The notes beneath the pieces were generated by a model, which was not told the DNA's origin, searched no databases, and saw only the letters and a list, made by a program, of their open reading frames with translations. A stretch of 64,000 nucleotides of DNA from Sideroxydans lithotrophicus ES-1 (GTDB taxonomy: Bacteria; Pseudomonadota; Gammaproteobacteria; Burkholderiales; Gallionellaceae): the NCBI RefSeq assembly GCF_000025705.1, contig NC_013959.1:1727063-1791062 (forward strand), in the 5' to 3' direction. Below, piece by piece: positions 36,503 through 45,152 of the stretch; position 1 is the stretch's first letter; each line of letters begins with the position of its first letter. The position numbers and the translations under genes are program-made.

Positions 36503-37522
36503 ATGAACACTTTACCCAGCTGGCTGATCTACTGCCGCCCCGGTTTCGAGCGCGACTGCGTGGAAGAGACCCAGGCCAAGCCTGTCGAAACCGCCGAGAA
36601 CAGCGGCTTCGTAGTGCTGCAGGGCAAGCCGCGCCTCTCTTACCGGCAACTGACCTTTGCCCGCCAGTTGCTCAGTTTGCATGCCGAAGTGGACGAACTG
36701 CCCGAACGTGACCGTCTCACGCCGCTGCTGAAAGCGATACCTACAACACCCGAGCGGTTCAGCATGCTGTGCCTGGAAGTGCCGGACACCAACGAGGGCA
36801 AGACACTGTCCGGCTTCACGCGACGGTTCCAGCCCCTGCTGGAAGACCAGTTGCGCAAGGATTCGCGCCTGCTGGATGACCCTTCTCTCCCGCGCCTGCA
36901 TATCTTCTTTCCGGACAACCAGCGTGCCCTGATCGCCAGCAGCGCTCCACACAACAGCTCTGGCGCGCTCAATGGCATCCACCGCGTCAGCATGGCGGGC
37001 GATGCGCCAAGCAGGTCTTACCTCAAACTCGCAGAAGCATTCGAGGTGTTCCTGGATAAAAAGGAACAAGCGCTATGGCTGAAACCGGGCATGACAGCCA
37101 TTGATCTGGGCGCTGCTCCCGGCGGCTGGACCTGGCAACTGGTGCAACGCGGCCTGAAGGTCGTCGCTGTGGACAATGGCCCGCTCAAGGGAGCGGCGGC
37201 AGGACACCCGTCCATCAGGCATCTGCGCGAGGACGGTTTCCGTTTCCGTCCGCAACGCCCGGTCGACTGGCTGGTATGCGACATGGTGGAGCAGCCGCAG
37301 CGAGTCGCTGCGCTGATGACTGAATGGTTCGTCCGCGGACTGACCCAACGCGCCATCTTCAACCTCAAGCTGCCGATGAAGAAACGAGTCGCCGCCTTGC
37401 ATGAAGCGCTCGACAGCATACGCACCGCGCTTAACAATAAAGGCATCCGCTACCAACTGGAAGCAAAGCAGCTTTATCACGACAGGGAAGAAGTGACGGT
37501 ATATCTGGCACGCAAACGCTAG
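36503..37522 (+). CDS. rlmM: 23S rRNA C2498 2'-O-ribose methyltransferase RlmM
   Basis: A 339-residue enzyme with an N-terminal THUMP-like domain and a C-terminal Rossmann methyltransferase domain carrying the SAM motif IDLGAAPGGWTWQL. The K-D-K-E-type residues include the aspartate in WLVCDMVE and the lysine in FNLKLPMKKR. It methylates C2498 of 23S rRNA. Starts at 36491 and 36503 are both possible; the second gives the family N terminus MNTLPSWLIYCRPGFE. Confidence 0.92.
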   Translation: MNTLPSWLIYCRPGFERDCVEETQAKPVETAENSGFVVLQGKPRLSYRQLTFARQLLSLHAEVDELPERDRLTPLLKAIPTTPERFSMLCLEVPDTNEGKTLSGFTRRFQPLLEDQLRKDSRLLDDPSLPRLHIFFPDNQRALIASSAPHNSSGALNGIHRVSMAGDAPSRSYLKLAEAFEVFLDKKEQALWLKPGMTAIDLGAAPGGWTWQLVQRGLKVVAVDNGPLKGAAAGHPSIRHLREDGFRFRPQRPVDWLVCDMVEQPQRVAALMTEWFVRGLTQRAIFNLKLPMKKRVAALHEALDSIRTALNNKGIRYQLEAKQLYHDREEVTVYLARKR

Positions 37523-37529
37523 TAGCAGG

Positions 37530-37850
37530 TCAGGCGGTTTCGTCGATATGTTCGACCAAGTCGCCCTCGCGCAGATTATGGCGGCGACGATCCGGCCCTG
37601 AACGCAGTTCGACCAATACTGGCTGATGGCTCACACGACGGCAAACCTTGCGCCTATCCTCGAAAGGCTCGGTGCGTTGATATTGCTGCTCAAGTGGCGT
37701 TGGCACCTGCCTCAGCGCCTGATTTTCGACATTGGGCACAGCCTGATCGGCAGCGGGCACCGGTTTGACTGCATGGATACGGCTCAAACCGCCCACCTGA
37801 CGAGTGTTCGGACTCGTCGTCAATGGCGGAAGACTGGGCGTATAGCGCAT
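37530..37850 (-). CDS. Uncharacterised 106-aa protein, arginine-rich end
   Basis: A short frame with a strong ribosome site (GGAG within GAGGAGAGG) just before the ATG. The product has a proline-rich, disordered N half and a basic segment with two similar motifs, FEDRRKVCRRV and SGPDRRRH, spaced by about 18 residues. I do not recognise a function. Similar small proteins occur in related betaproteobacteria as I recall. It lies between convergent rlmM and co-directional rluC. Confidence 0.6.
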   Translation of the reverse strand: MRYTPSLPPLTTSPNTRQVGGLSRIHAVKPVPAADQAVPNVENQALRQVPTPLEQQYQRTEPFEDRRKVCRRVSHQPVLVELRSGPDRRRHNLREGDLVEHIDETA

Positions 37851-37914
37851 GGCACCTCTCCTCGACCGCATCATACGGCCTGCAATCCTGTTATCGGCAA
37901 GACATGACCGAAAC

Positions 37915-38853
37915 TTAGGCAGCAGCAGCGTCCAGTTTGTTCAGGAAATTCTGCAATTCCGGCGGCAACGGCGCCGTGATGCTCAGCGGCTCACCGGTAA
38001 GCGGATGGTTGAATGCAATGCTGTGGGCATGCAGGAACATGCGTTTCAGGCCCCGTTTCGCCAGTTCCTTGTTGCGCGCGAAATCGCCATATTTGTCGTC
38101 GCCTGCGATGGGGAAACCCAGATGCGAGAGGTGTACGCGGATCTGGTGGGTGCGTCCGGTCTTCAGTTGCGCCTCCAGCAAAGTGAATTCCGGCCAGCTC
38201 TGCTGCAGGGTGAAGATGGTATGCGAGGCCTGCCCGTCTTCGCGCACCATCACCCGCTTTTCGCCTTGCGGGGTGTCGAACTTGTGCAGCGGCAGTTTCA
38301 CATGCTGTTTGGCGTTCTTCCACTGCCCCAGCACCAGGGCGAAGTAGCGTTTGTCGCTATTCCCCTCGCGCATGATCTCGTGCAGCCCGGTCAGCGCCGA
38401 ACGCTTCTTCGCCACCAGCAGCACTCCCGAGGTCTCGCGGTCGAGCCGGTGCACCAGTTCAAGGAGTTTGGCTTGCGGCCGCGCGCTGCGCAACTGCTCG
38501 ATGACCCCGAAGCTCACCCCGCTGCCGCCGTGCACCGCCGTTCCGGACGGTTTGTTGATGGCCAGCAGGGCTTCGTCCTCATAGAGAATGGGGAATTCGG
38601 TGGCCGGGACGTATTCGCTTTCCGGCTTTTCCGCTACGCGAATAGGGGGAATGCGCAGGATATCTCCCAGTTGCAGGCGGTAGGTCTGGTCCACACGCTT
38701 CTTGTTCACCCTGACCTCGCCGCGCAGGATGCGGTAGACATGGCTTTTGGGCACGCCTTTCAGGTGACGGAACAGGAAGTTGTCGATGCGCTGGCCCTCG
38801 CTGCCCTCGTCGATTTCCAGCCAGCTGACAGATTCTTTGCTTAAACCATTCAT
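37915..38853 (-). CDS. rluC: Ribosomal large subunit pseudouridine synthase C
   Basis: A 312-residue enzyme with an N-terminal S4 RNA-binding domain (about 18-80, QRIDNFLFRHLKGVPKSHVY) and an RluA-family catalytic domain with HRLDRETSGVLLVAKK (catalytic Asp) and KTGRTHQIRVHLSHLGFPIAGDDKYG. It makes pseudouridine in 23S rRNA. The ATG at 38853 is chosen because the upstream 44 codons are not conserved and overlap the divergent rne leader. RluC and rne are divergent here, the same pairing as in E. coli. Confidence 0.94.
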   Translation of the reverse strand: MNGLSKESVSWLEIDEGSEGQRIDNFLFRHLKGVPKSHVYRILRGEVRVNKKRVDQTYRLQLGDILRIPPIRVAEKPESEYVPATEFPILYEDEALLAINKPSGTAVHGGSGVSFGVIEQLRSARPQAKLLELVHRLDRETSGVLLVAKKRSALTGLHEIMREGNSDKRYFALVLGQWKNAKQHVKLPLHKFDTPQGEKRVMVREDGQASHTIFTLQQSWPEFTLLEAQLKTGRTHQIRVHLSHLGFPIAGDDKYGDFARNKELAKRGLKRMFLHAHSIAFNHPLTGEPLSITAPLPPELQNFLNKLDAAAA

Positions 38854-39213
38854 TTTGAATATACTTCGCGCCTCGCGTGTGCGCCTTCGTGAAACGGGAT
38901 GTTCATTTTCCCCGTCCAACCTAAGGCAGGCAATCAAGCCGCCTACGAAGCAGCCCCGCCCGGTTATCTCACTCACCGGAGACAAGCAGTGATGGTAATT
39001 GATTTGCGCGCTCTAAGCACGAAAGCAGATAGATTTTGGTGTGCTGCCCCATTTTGATCGGCGGCATACAGCTACAGACAAGCTAAACAACGAGAAGAAG
39101 AACTTGAAACATCGTCGTCATCACAACTCACAGGCAGTTTGCACGACCCTCATTCTCGCGCGCTAAGCGGCGCGTAGCTTTGTCCTGCCCGTGTAAGAGC
39201 GCGGGAGAAAAAT
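38854..39213 (+). promoter_or_regulatory. Long rne leader region (rluC-rne divergent intergenic)
   Basis: 360 bp without a gene between rluC and rne. It contains a CGCGC/GCGCG stem at 39157-39174 and an A-rich, purine-rich segment near 39090. In E. coli the long rne 5' UTR mediates RNase E autoregulation, and an equivalent role is likely. I could not place a promoter with confidence. Confidence 0.5.
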
Positions 39214-41721
39214 ATGAAACGCATGTTATTCAATGCGACGCAGCCGGAAGAACTCCGCGTCGCCATTGTGGATGGTCAGAAACTCATCGACCTCGACATT
39301 GAAACCGCCGGTAAAGAGCAACGCAAGAGCAACATCTACAAAGCCGTCATCACCCGCATCGAGCCCAGCCTCGAAGCCTGCTTCGTCGAATACGGTGGTA
39401 CCCGCCACGGATTCCTCCCCTTTAAAGAAGTCTCTCCGCAGTATTACAGCGCCGGCGCCGGCAATCGCCCTTCCATCAAGGAAGCGCTGAAAGAAGGCCA
39501 GGAACTGCTGGTGCAAGTGGAAAAGGACGAACGCGGCAACAAGGGCGCTGCCCTCACCACATATATAAGTCTGGCCGGCCGTTACATCGTGCTGATGCCG
39601 AACAACCCCAACGGTGGCGGTGTCTCCCGCCGTATCGAAGGCGAAGATCGCAACGAACTGCGCGACGTGCTGGCCCAGATGGAAGTGCCGCATGGCATGA
39701 GCATCATCGCCCGCACCGCGGGCATCGGCCGCAACCTCGACGAATTGCAGTGGGACCTGGACTACCTCAAACAACTGTGGGACGCCATCGAAGGCGCCGC
39801 AGAATCCGAGAAGGCGCCTTCCCTGATCTATCTGGAAAGCAGCCTGGTGGTGCGCGCCATCCGTGACTACTTCAACCCGGAGATCGGCGAGATCCTGATC
39901 GACACCGACGACATCTACCACCAGGCGCAGGCGTTCATGAGCACAGTGATGCCGGACCATGTCGACCGCATCAAGCGCTACCACGACGACGTGCCGCTGT
40001 TCTCGCGTTTCCAGATCGAACACCAGATCGAATCGGCACACGCACGCCAGGTGAACCTGCCTTCCGGCGGCGCCATCGTCATCGACCACACCGAAGCGCT
40101 GACCGCCATCGACATCAACTCCGCGCGCGCCACTCGCGGCGGCGACATCGAGACCACCGCGCTCAACACCAACCTGGAAGCGGCTGACGAGATCGCCCGC
40201 CAGTTGCGCCTGCGCGACCTGGGCGGCCTCATCGTCATCGACTTCATCGACATGGAGTCGAGCAAGAACCAGCGTGAAGTGGAGAACCGCCTGCGCGACG
40301 CCCTGCACTTCGACCGCGCCCGCATCCAGACTGCCAAGATCTCGCGTTTCGGCCTGCTGGAACTGTCGCGCCAGCGTCTGGCCCCCAGCCTGGAAGAAAG
40401 CAGCTACAGCACCTGCCCACGCTGCAACGGCATCGGCCACATCCGCGGCACCGAGTCTTCCGCACTGAACATCCTGCGCATCATCCAGGAAGAAGCGATG
40501 AAGGACAGCAGCGCCGCCATCCACGCACAAGTACCGGTGGACGTCGCCACCTTCCTGCTCAACGAGAAACGCGCCGACATCCATCGCATCGAATCGCGCT
40601 TCAAGACTGCCGTCATCCTCATCCCCAATCCGCACATGGAGACGCCGCAATACAACGTCACCCGCCTGCGCCAGGACGACATCACGGCCGACCACCTGCA
40701 AGCCAGCTATAAACTGGTGGAGAAACCGGAAGAGGTCAAGCCTGCGCTGGCCTCCACCGCACAGGAGATCAAGGCACAACGTCCGCAAGCGGCCGTGCGC
40801 GGCATCACCCCGGCACAACCCGCGCCCAAGCATGAAGTGAAGACAGAGAAGAAAACCTCGCTGCTCGGCAGCCTGGTCGGCTGGCTCAAGTCTCTCGGCG
40901 GTGAAAGCGAACCCGCAAAACCTGCCGCACCGGCCAAAAGCGGCCGCGGCAACCAGCGCCGCGAACGCGGCGAGCGGAGTGAACGGGGAGAGCGTGGCGA
41001 GCGTGGCGAAGGCGGCAAGCAACGCCGCGACCGCAACGAAGGCGGCAAGCAACAGCGCCGCGACCGCAACGAAGCTCCGCGCACCGACAACAAGGAGCAG
41101 AAAGAACAGCCGGAAAACCGCGGCGAGCGCCAACAGCAGCAACCGCGCCAGCCGCGTCCATCCAGTGTGGACAAGCCAGCGCTGGAGGCACCGAAGCCCG
41201 TGGTGGCAGGCGAAGAAGGCAACGGCAATCGTGAAGGCCGCAAGCGCGGTCGCCGCGGTGGCCGTCGCGAGCGCGAGCGTCGCGAACAGCAAGTGGCAGC
41301 ACCGTCCGGCGAGAACGCAGTTGTTCAAACCAGCGGACAGTCCGCCGCACCTGCGACCGGAGAAATTGCCGCCGTTCCAGCGCCTGTGCAACGCACAACG
41401 CCGACCGAATACGTCGCCTATCCCGACTCGATGAAGAAGGCCAGGCCGACCGAAGTGGTCTGCTATCCGGCACAGTCTGCCCCGGCGCCAGCAACCGTCG
41501 TTGCAGCGCCTGCCGCTGCACCTGCTCCGGTTGCTGCCCCGGTCGACCTGGGCAGCAGCGGCCTGACCCTGATCGAGACCGATCCGAACAAGGCGGCAAG
41601 CATCGCACCGGCACAGGAAAATCGCAGCCAGCCCCCGCGTCGTCGCCAGCGTCCACGCGAGATCTACACCATCGAGAACAGCGAACCGCTGCAGCAGGTG
41701 GAGACGCATTCGCCGAACTGA
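39214..41721 (+). CDS. rne: Ribonuclease E
   Basis: An 835-residue endoribonuclease. The catalytic half (1-510) contains the S1 domain (35-120), the DNase I-like active-site aspartates in TAIDINSARATRG and VIDFIDME, and the zinc-link CPRCNG. The C-terminal half is low-complexity: an Arg/Glu-rich tract of imperfect repeats (RGERGERGE, KQRRDRNE, KQQRRDRNE) for RNA binding, then Pro/Ala stretches and a short conserved motif YVAYPDSMKKARPTEVVCYP. It drives mRNA decay and rRNA processing, and anchors the degradosome. The upstream GGGAG is the ribosome site. Confidence 0.97.
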   Translation: MKRMLFNATQPEELRVAIVDGQKLIDLDIETAGKEQRKSNIYKAVITRIEPSLEACFVEYGGTRHGFLPFKEVSPQYYSAGAGNRPSIKEALKEGQELLVQVEKDERGNKGAALTTYISLAGRYIVLMPNNPNGGGVSRRIEGEDRNELRDVLAQMEVPHGMSIIARTAGIGRNLDELQWDLDYLKQLWDAIEGAAESEKAPSLIYLESSLVVRAIRDYFNPEIGEILIDTDDIYHQAQAFMSTVMPDHVDRIKRYHDDVPLFSRFQIEHQIESAHARQVNLPSGGAIVIDHTEALTAIDINSARATRGGDIETTALNTNLEAADEIARQLRLRDLGGLIVIDFIDMESSKNQREVENRLRDALHFDRARIQTAKISRFGLLELSRQRLAPSLEESSYSTCPRCNGIGHIRGTESSALNILRIIQEEAMKDSSAAIHAQVPVDVATFLLNEKRADIHRIESRFKTAVILIPNPHMETPQYNVTRLRQDDITADHLQASYKLVEKPEEVKPALASTAQEIKAQRPQAAVRGITPAQPAPKHEVKTEKKTSLLGSLVGWLKSLGGESEPAKPAAPAKSGRGNQRRERGERSERGERGERGEGGKQRRDRNEGGKQQRRDRNEAPRTDNKEQKEQPENRGERQQQQPRQPRPSSVDKPALEAPKPVVAGEEGNGNREGRKRGRRGGRRERERREQQVAAPSGENAVVQTSGQSAAPATGEIAAVPAPVQRTTPTEYVAYPDSMKKARPTEVVCYPAQSAPAPATVVAAPAAAPAPVAAPVDLGSSGLTLIETDPNKAASIAPAQENRSQPPRRRQRPREIYTIENSEPLQQVETHSPN

Positions 41722-41739
41722 CCTGTTTGTCGGATAATG

Positions 41740-41768
41740 AAAGCGCACGGCATGCCGTGCGCTTTTTT
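41740..41768 (+). terminator. Terminator after rne
   Basis: AAGCGCACGGC and GCCGTGCGCTT form a perfect palindromic stem followed by a T tract. Confidence 0.9.
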
Positions 41769-41787
41769 ACTTTGGGGAACGCACATC

Positions 41788-44589
41788 ATGCTTCGCATCC
41801 TGTTGATGCTTGCCGCCTTGACCTGGTTGTCCCCTGCACAGGCACTGCCCGGCCCGGATCCCAACCGCGACTGGCATAGCGCAGACAGCGCGCATTTCCG
41901 CATCAATTACGCCACCCCCCAGCGCGCCCAGGCAGAGCGCATCGCCGACATTGCCGAGCATGTCTATTCCCGCCTGAGCAAGGAGATGCAATGGGAGCCG
42001 GACGGCAAGATCGAGATCATCGTTCTCGACGAGTTCGACATCGCCAACGGCTACTCCACCCCGCTGCCCTTCAACGAGAGCGCGATCTTCCTCACCCCGC
42101 CCAACGACGGCGAATTGCTGGACAACAGCATCTGGCTGCAGATGCTGCTCACCCACGAACTGACCCATGTCTTCCACCTCGACAAGGTGCGCGCGGCACC
42201 GCATGTGCTGCGCCACATCTTCGGCCGTTTTCCGCTGCTGTTCCCCAACCTGTGGGAACCGACCTGGGCCATCGAAGGCATCGCCACCTACAACGAGAGC
42301 ACACCCGAACTCGGCCAGGGACGCCTGCGCGGTCCCATGTTCGAGGCATGGATGCGCATCGAACATGCACACGGTTTCAGGTCGCTGGCGGAGATGAATG
42401 CCGACGGCCGTGCGCTGCCAACTTCCAAACAGTATCTGTACGGGGCCTACTTCTATGATTTCCTGGCACGCAAATACGGACCGGAGGCCATCTACAAATA
42501 CATCGACAATTACAGCGGAAACATCGTGCCGCGTGTATATACCAATCCGGTCGCTGCGACCGGCAAGCACATGGACGAACTGTGGGATGAGTTCATCGCC
42601 GACCTGACCGAACAGATGAGCCATCGCGAGGCGCAACTCGAAGCCACGCCGCGCGTCGATGGCGACGTCATCTTGCCGGCGAAGTTCGAGATCGATTCGC
42701 TGGCACCGGTGCCCGATGGCGTCCTGGCCGTGGTGAACGACGGCCGCCTCCAGCCCCGGCTGGTCCATATCGATGCACAAGGCAAGCTGCGCAAGCTCGC
42801 CAAAGTGAATTCCGGCACACATATCGAGGCGCGCTCCGACGGCATGGTGCTGCTCGCCCAGCCCGATATCTGCCGCAACTACAACTACTACTACGACCTT
42901 TATACCTGGAGCGAAACTGCGGGGATGCAACGCAGGACCAGCTGCGGACGCTACCGCCGAGCCGCATGGCTGGGCGGGCAGATCGCCGCGCTACGCACCG
43001 CCGGTGGCGTCTCGACCCTGAGCGTACTGGAGCAGCACGGGAAACAGTGGCGCGAATCGCGCTCGCTGTACCAGACTCCCGACCAGGTCGAGGCGGTGGA
43101 ACTGGCTGCCAGTCCGGACGACGAACATATCGCGCTCGCCATCAAACAGGCGAACGCATGGCAAGTGCTGGAGTTCGACAGTACCGGCGGCGCACCACGT
43201 GTGCTATTCAACTACAACGCGCCGCTGCACGAACTGCGCTATTCGCGCACCGGCGATGCGCTGGAGTTCGTCGCAGTCAGGGACGGCACCTATGATCTCT
43301 GGCGCTATACGTTCGGCTCGAACGAATTGACGCGCCTGAGCCACACATACACTGCCGTGCTCCTGCACAGCGGAATAGCGCAGGACGGCTCGGTCGTACT
43401 GGGCGTGCTGGCCCCCGGGGGCACCGAGTTGCGCAGGATGCGGACGACGGCACCGCTGGCACAAGCAAAATTGGCATCGAGCCAAACGGCAGTCCTGCAA
43501 GGCGATACGCCTCCCGCAACCTACCCGCTGGGGCAAGCCGGCGACTACCACGCCTTGTATTCGATGTATCCGCGCAGCTGGCTGCCGGCAGTGATCTCCG
43601 ACCGGGGCCTGACCGCATTCGGCCTGTCCACCTTCGGCAGTGATGCCATGGGCTGGCATAACTACATCGCGACCTTGATGTGGGAGACCTCCCAGCATGA
43701 AGCCATCGGCAGTATCAACTACGATTACCTCGGCGAACATTTCTTCAATGTCTCGCGCAACTTGTGGGCAAGGCAATGGACCGGCTCCGCCACCAATGCG
43801 ACCACCACCGTATTCGACCGTGCCACCAGCGCGCAATGGGCTTCGATGCTGCCCTGGCTGCGGATCGAGCGGCAGTTCTATCTCGGCATCGGTGCTGCCA
43901 TGCAGACCACCGACCGGGTGCAGGTCCCCGGACTCACCACCCGCGCGCAGAACGAACGCCTCGCCGCGACCTTCCTGCGCTATGACACGCGCAACAGCAA
44001 CTGGTATGCAGACGGTGTCAACCGGGGCAACCTCAGCACCCTGCTCTATGAAAGCTACCGGCCGTTCAACAGCTTTTACAACGGTTATGTCACGCGCTTC
44101 GACACGCGCCAATTCCTGCCTCTCGGCGACACGGTGCTCAGCGCGAGGTGGACGGAGGCACGCGCGCACGGCATCACCGAGCAGTTCCAGCTCGGCGGTG
44201 CCATGCAATATGATCTGACCCAGGTACCCATGCTCAACCAGCGCAACCTGCCCTTGCGCGGCTATATCGGCAGCGAAGGCGCCTTGCGCGGCCAGAACGT
44301 GCGCACTCTGGGCATCGAATGGCGCACCCCGCTCGCCGACATCGACCGCCACGCGATGTCCCCGCCCATCGGCATCGACCGCCTGTCGGCCTCGGTGTTC
44401 ATAGATGCGGGTAGCGTGTGGGACAACGGCAATGCGCGCTCAAGATACTATCGCGGTGCGGGCATCGAACTGCTCGGCGAGATCAAGGTGTTCTACCGCC
44501 TCCCCCTCCCGCTGCGGCTGGGTATCGCACGCGGTATCGACAATCCCGGCGGAATGCGGGCCTATCTGCAACTGGGGCAGTCGTTCTAG
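41788..44589 (+). CDS. Metallopeptidase-like/beta-propeller/beta-barrel outer-membrane protein
   Basis: A 933-residue exported protein. After a signal peptide (about 1-19, ending AQA) comes a gluzincin-like domain with LLTHELTHVFHLD (HExxH) and, 50 residues on, WAIEGIATYNES supplying the third ligand glutamate. The middle (about 290-590) has TolB/WD-like repeats. The last 350 residues are alternating strands resembling a BamA/TamA-type barrel and end in LQLGQSF with a terminal phenylalanine, the outer-membrane signature. It may be a surface or periplasm-facing protease anchored in the outer membrane. The ATG at 41788 is preceded by GGGGAA. Confidence 0.8.
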   Translation: MLRILLMLAALTWLSPAQALPGPDPNRDWHSADSAHFRINYATPQRAQAERIADIAEHVYSRLSKEMQWEPDGKIEIIVLDEFDIANGYSTPLPFNESAIFLTPPNDGELLDNSIWLQMLLTHELTHVFHLDKVRAAPHVLRHIFGRFPLLFPNLWEPTWAIEGIATYNESTPELGQGRLRGPMFEAWMRIEHAHGFRSLAEMNADGRALPTSKQYLYGAYFYDFLARKYGPEAIYKYIDNYSGNIVPRVYTNPVAATGKHMDELWDEFIADLTEQMSHREAQLEATPRVDGDVILPAKFEIDSLAPVPDGVLAVVNDGRLQPRLVHIDAQGKLRKLAKVNSGTHIEARSDGMVLLAQPDICRNYNYYYDLYTWSETAGMQRRTSCGRYRRAAWLGGQIAALRTAGGVSTLSVLEQHGKQWRESRSLYQTPDQVEAVELAASPDDEHIALAIKQANAWQVLEFDSTGGAPRVLFNYNAPLHELRYSRTGDALEFVAVRDGTYDLWRYTFGSNELTRLSHTYTAVLLHSGIAQDGSVVLGVLAPGGTELRRMRTTAPLAQAKLASSQTAVLQGDTPPATYPLGQAGDYHALYSMYPRSWLPAVISDRGLTAFGLSTFGSDAMGWHNYIATLMWETSQHEAIGSINYDYLGEHFFNVSRNLWARQWTGSATNATTTVFDRATSAQWASMLPWLRIERQFYLGIGAAMQTTDRVQVPGLTTRAQNERLAATFLRYDTRNSNWYADGVNRGNLSTLLYESYRPFNSFYNGYVTRFDTRQFLPLGDTVLSARWTEARAHGITEQFQLGGAMQYDLTQVPMLNQRNLPLRGYIGSEGALRGQNVRTLGIEWRTPLADIDRHAMSPPIGIDRLSASVFIDAGSVWDNGNARSRYYRGAGIELLGEIKVFYRLPLPLRLGIARGIDNPGGMRAYLQLGQSF

Positions 44590-44590
44590 C

Positions 44591-45085
44591 TCAACCCTGC
44601 AGATGATGTTGGCGGACGTGCCGCAGCAAACCGTTCGCCGCATCTTCCACCATGTCCAGCACGTGCTCGAAACCGTCGGCGCCGCCGAAATAGGGGTCGG
44701 GTACTTCGCGTTCGCGGTAGCACTCGGCGAACTCCAGGAACAAGCCGAGATGACTTTGCGCATCGCGCGGGCGCAGACGCTGGAGGATATCGAGGTTCGC
44801 TTCGTCCATCGCCAGCACATAGTCGAAACGCTTGAAATCTCCCGCCTCGACCTGGCGCCCGCGCAGATCGCTCATGTCGTAACCGCGCTGCTTTGCGGCA
44901 CGTTGCGTGCGCACATCCGGGGCTTCGCCGATGTGGTAATCGTGCGTGCCTGCCGAATCGATGTGGATGCGTTCGGCCAGCCCTGCCTGTGCGACGTAAT
45001 GCCGGAACACTGCTTCCGCCGTGGGCGACCGGCAGATATTGCCCATGCAACAAAACAGGATCCTTACTTTGCCATTGTTTTCCAT
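44591..45085 (-). CDS. Low-molecular-weight protein tyrosine phosphatase
   Basis: A 164-residue phosphatase with the P-loop CCMGNICRS (nucleophile C13, R19) and the catalytic aspartate in VPDPYFGG. It dephosphorylates tyrosine on cytoplasmic proteins, or arginine in some homologues. The ATG at 45085 is chosen because the family begins directly before the P-loop. It is convergent with the barrel protein gene, and no cognate tyrosine kinase is visible nearby. Confidence 0.93.
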   Translation of the reverse strand: MENNGKVRILFCCMGNICRSPTAEAVFRHYVAQAGLAERIHIDSAGTHDYHIGEAPDVRTQRAAKQRGYDMSDLRGRQVEAGDFKRFDYVLAMDEANLDILQRLRPRDAQSHLGLFLEFAECYREREVPDPYFGGADGFEHVLDMVEDAANGLLRHVRQHHLQG

Positions 45086-45152
45086 AGCACCCCAGATACA
45101 GTGATCGATCTTTTCAATTCCAGCGAGAAACGCACAGCCGGATCGGATGGCC

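Noticed and set aside
39226-41748. 840-codon minus-strand open frame opposite rne
   Set aside because: It mirrors the rne coding sequence; long antisense frames arise from GC-biased third positions. The rne protein is well conserved and the mirror translation has no family signature.
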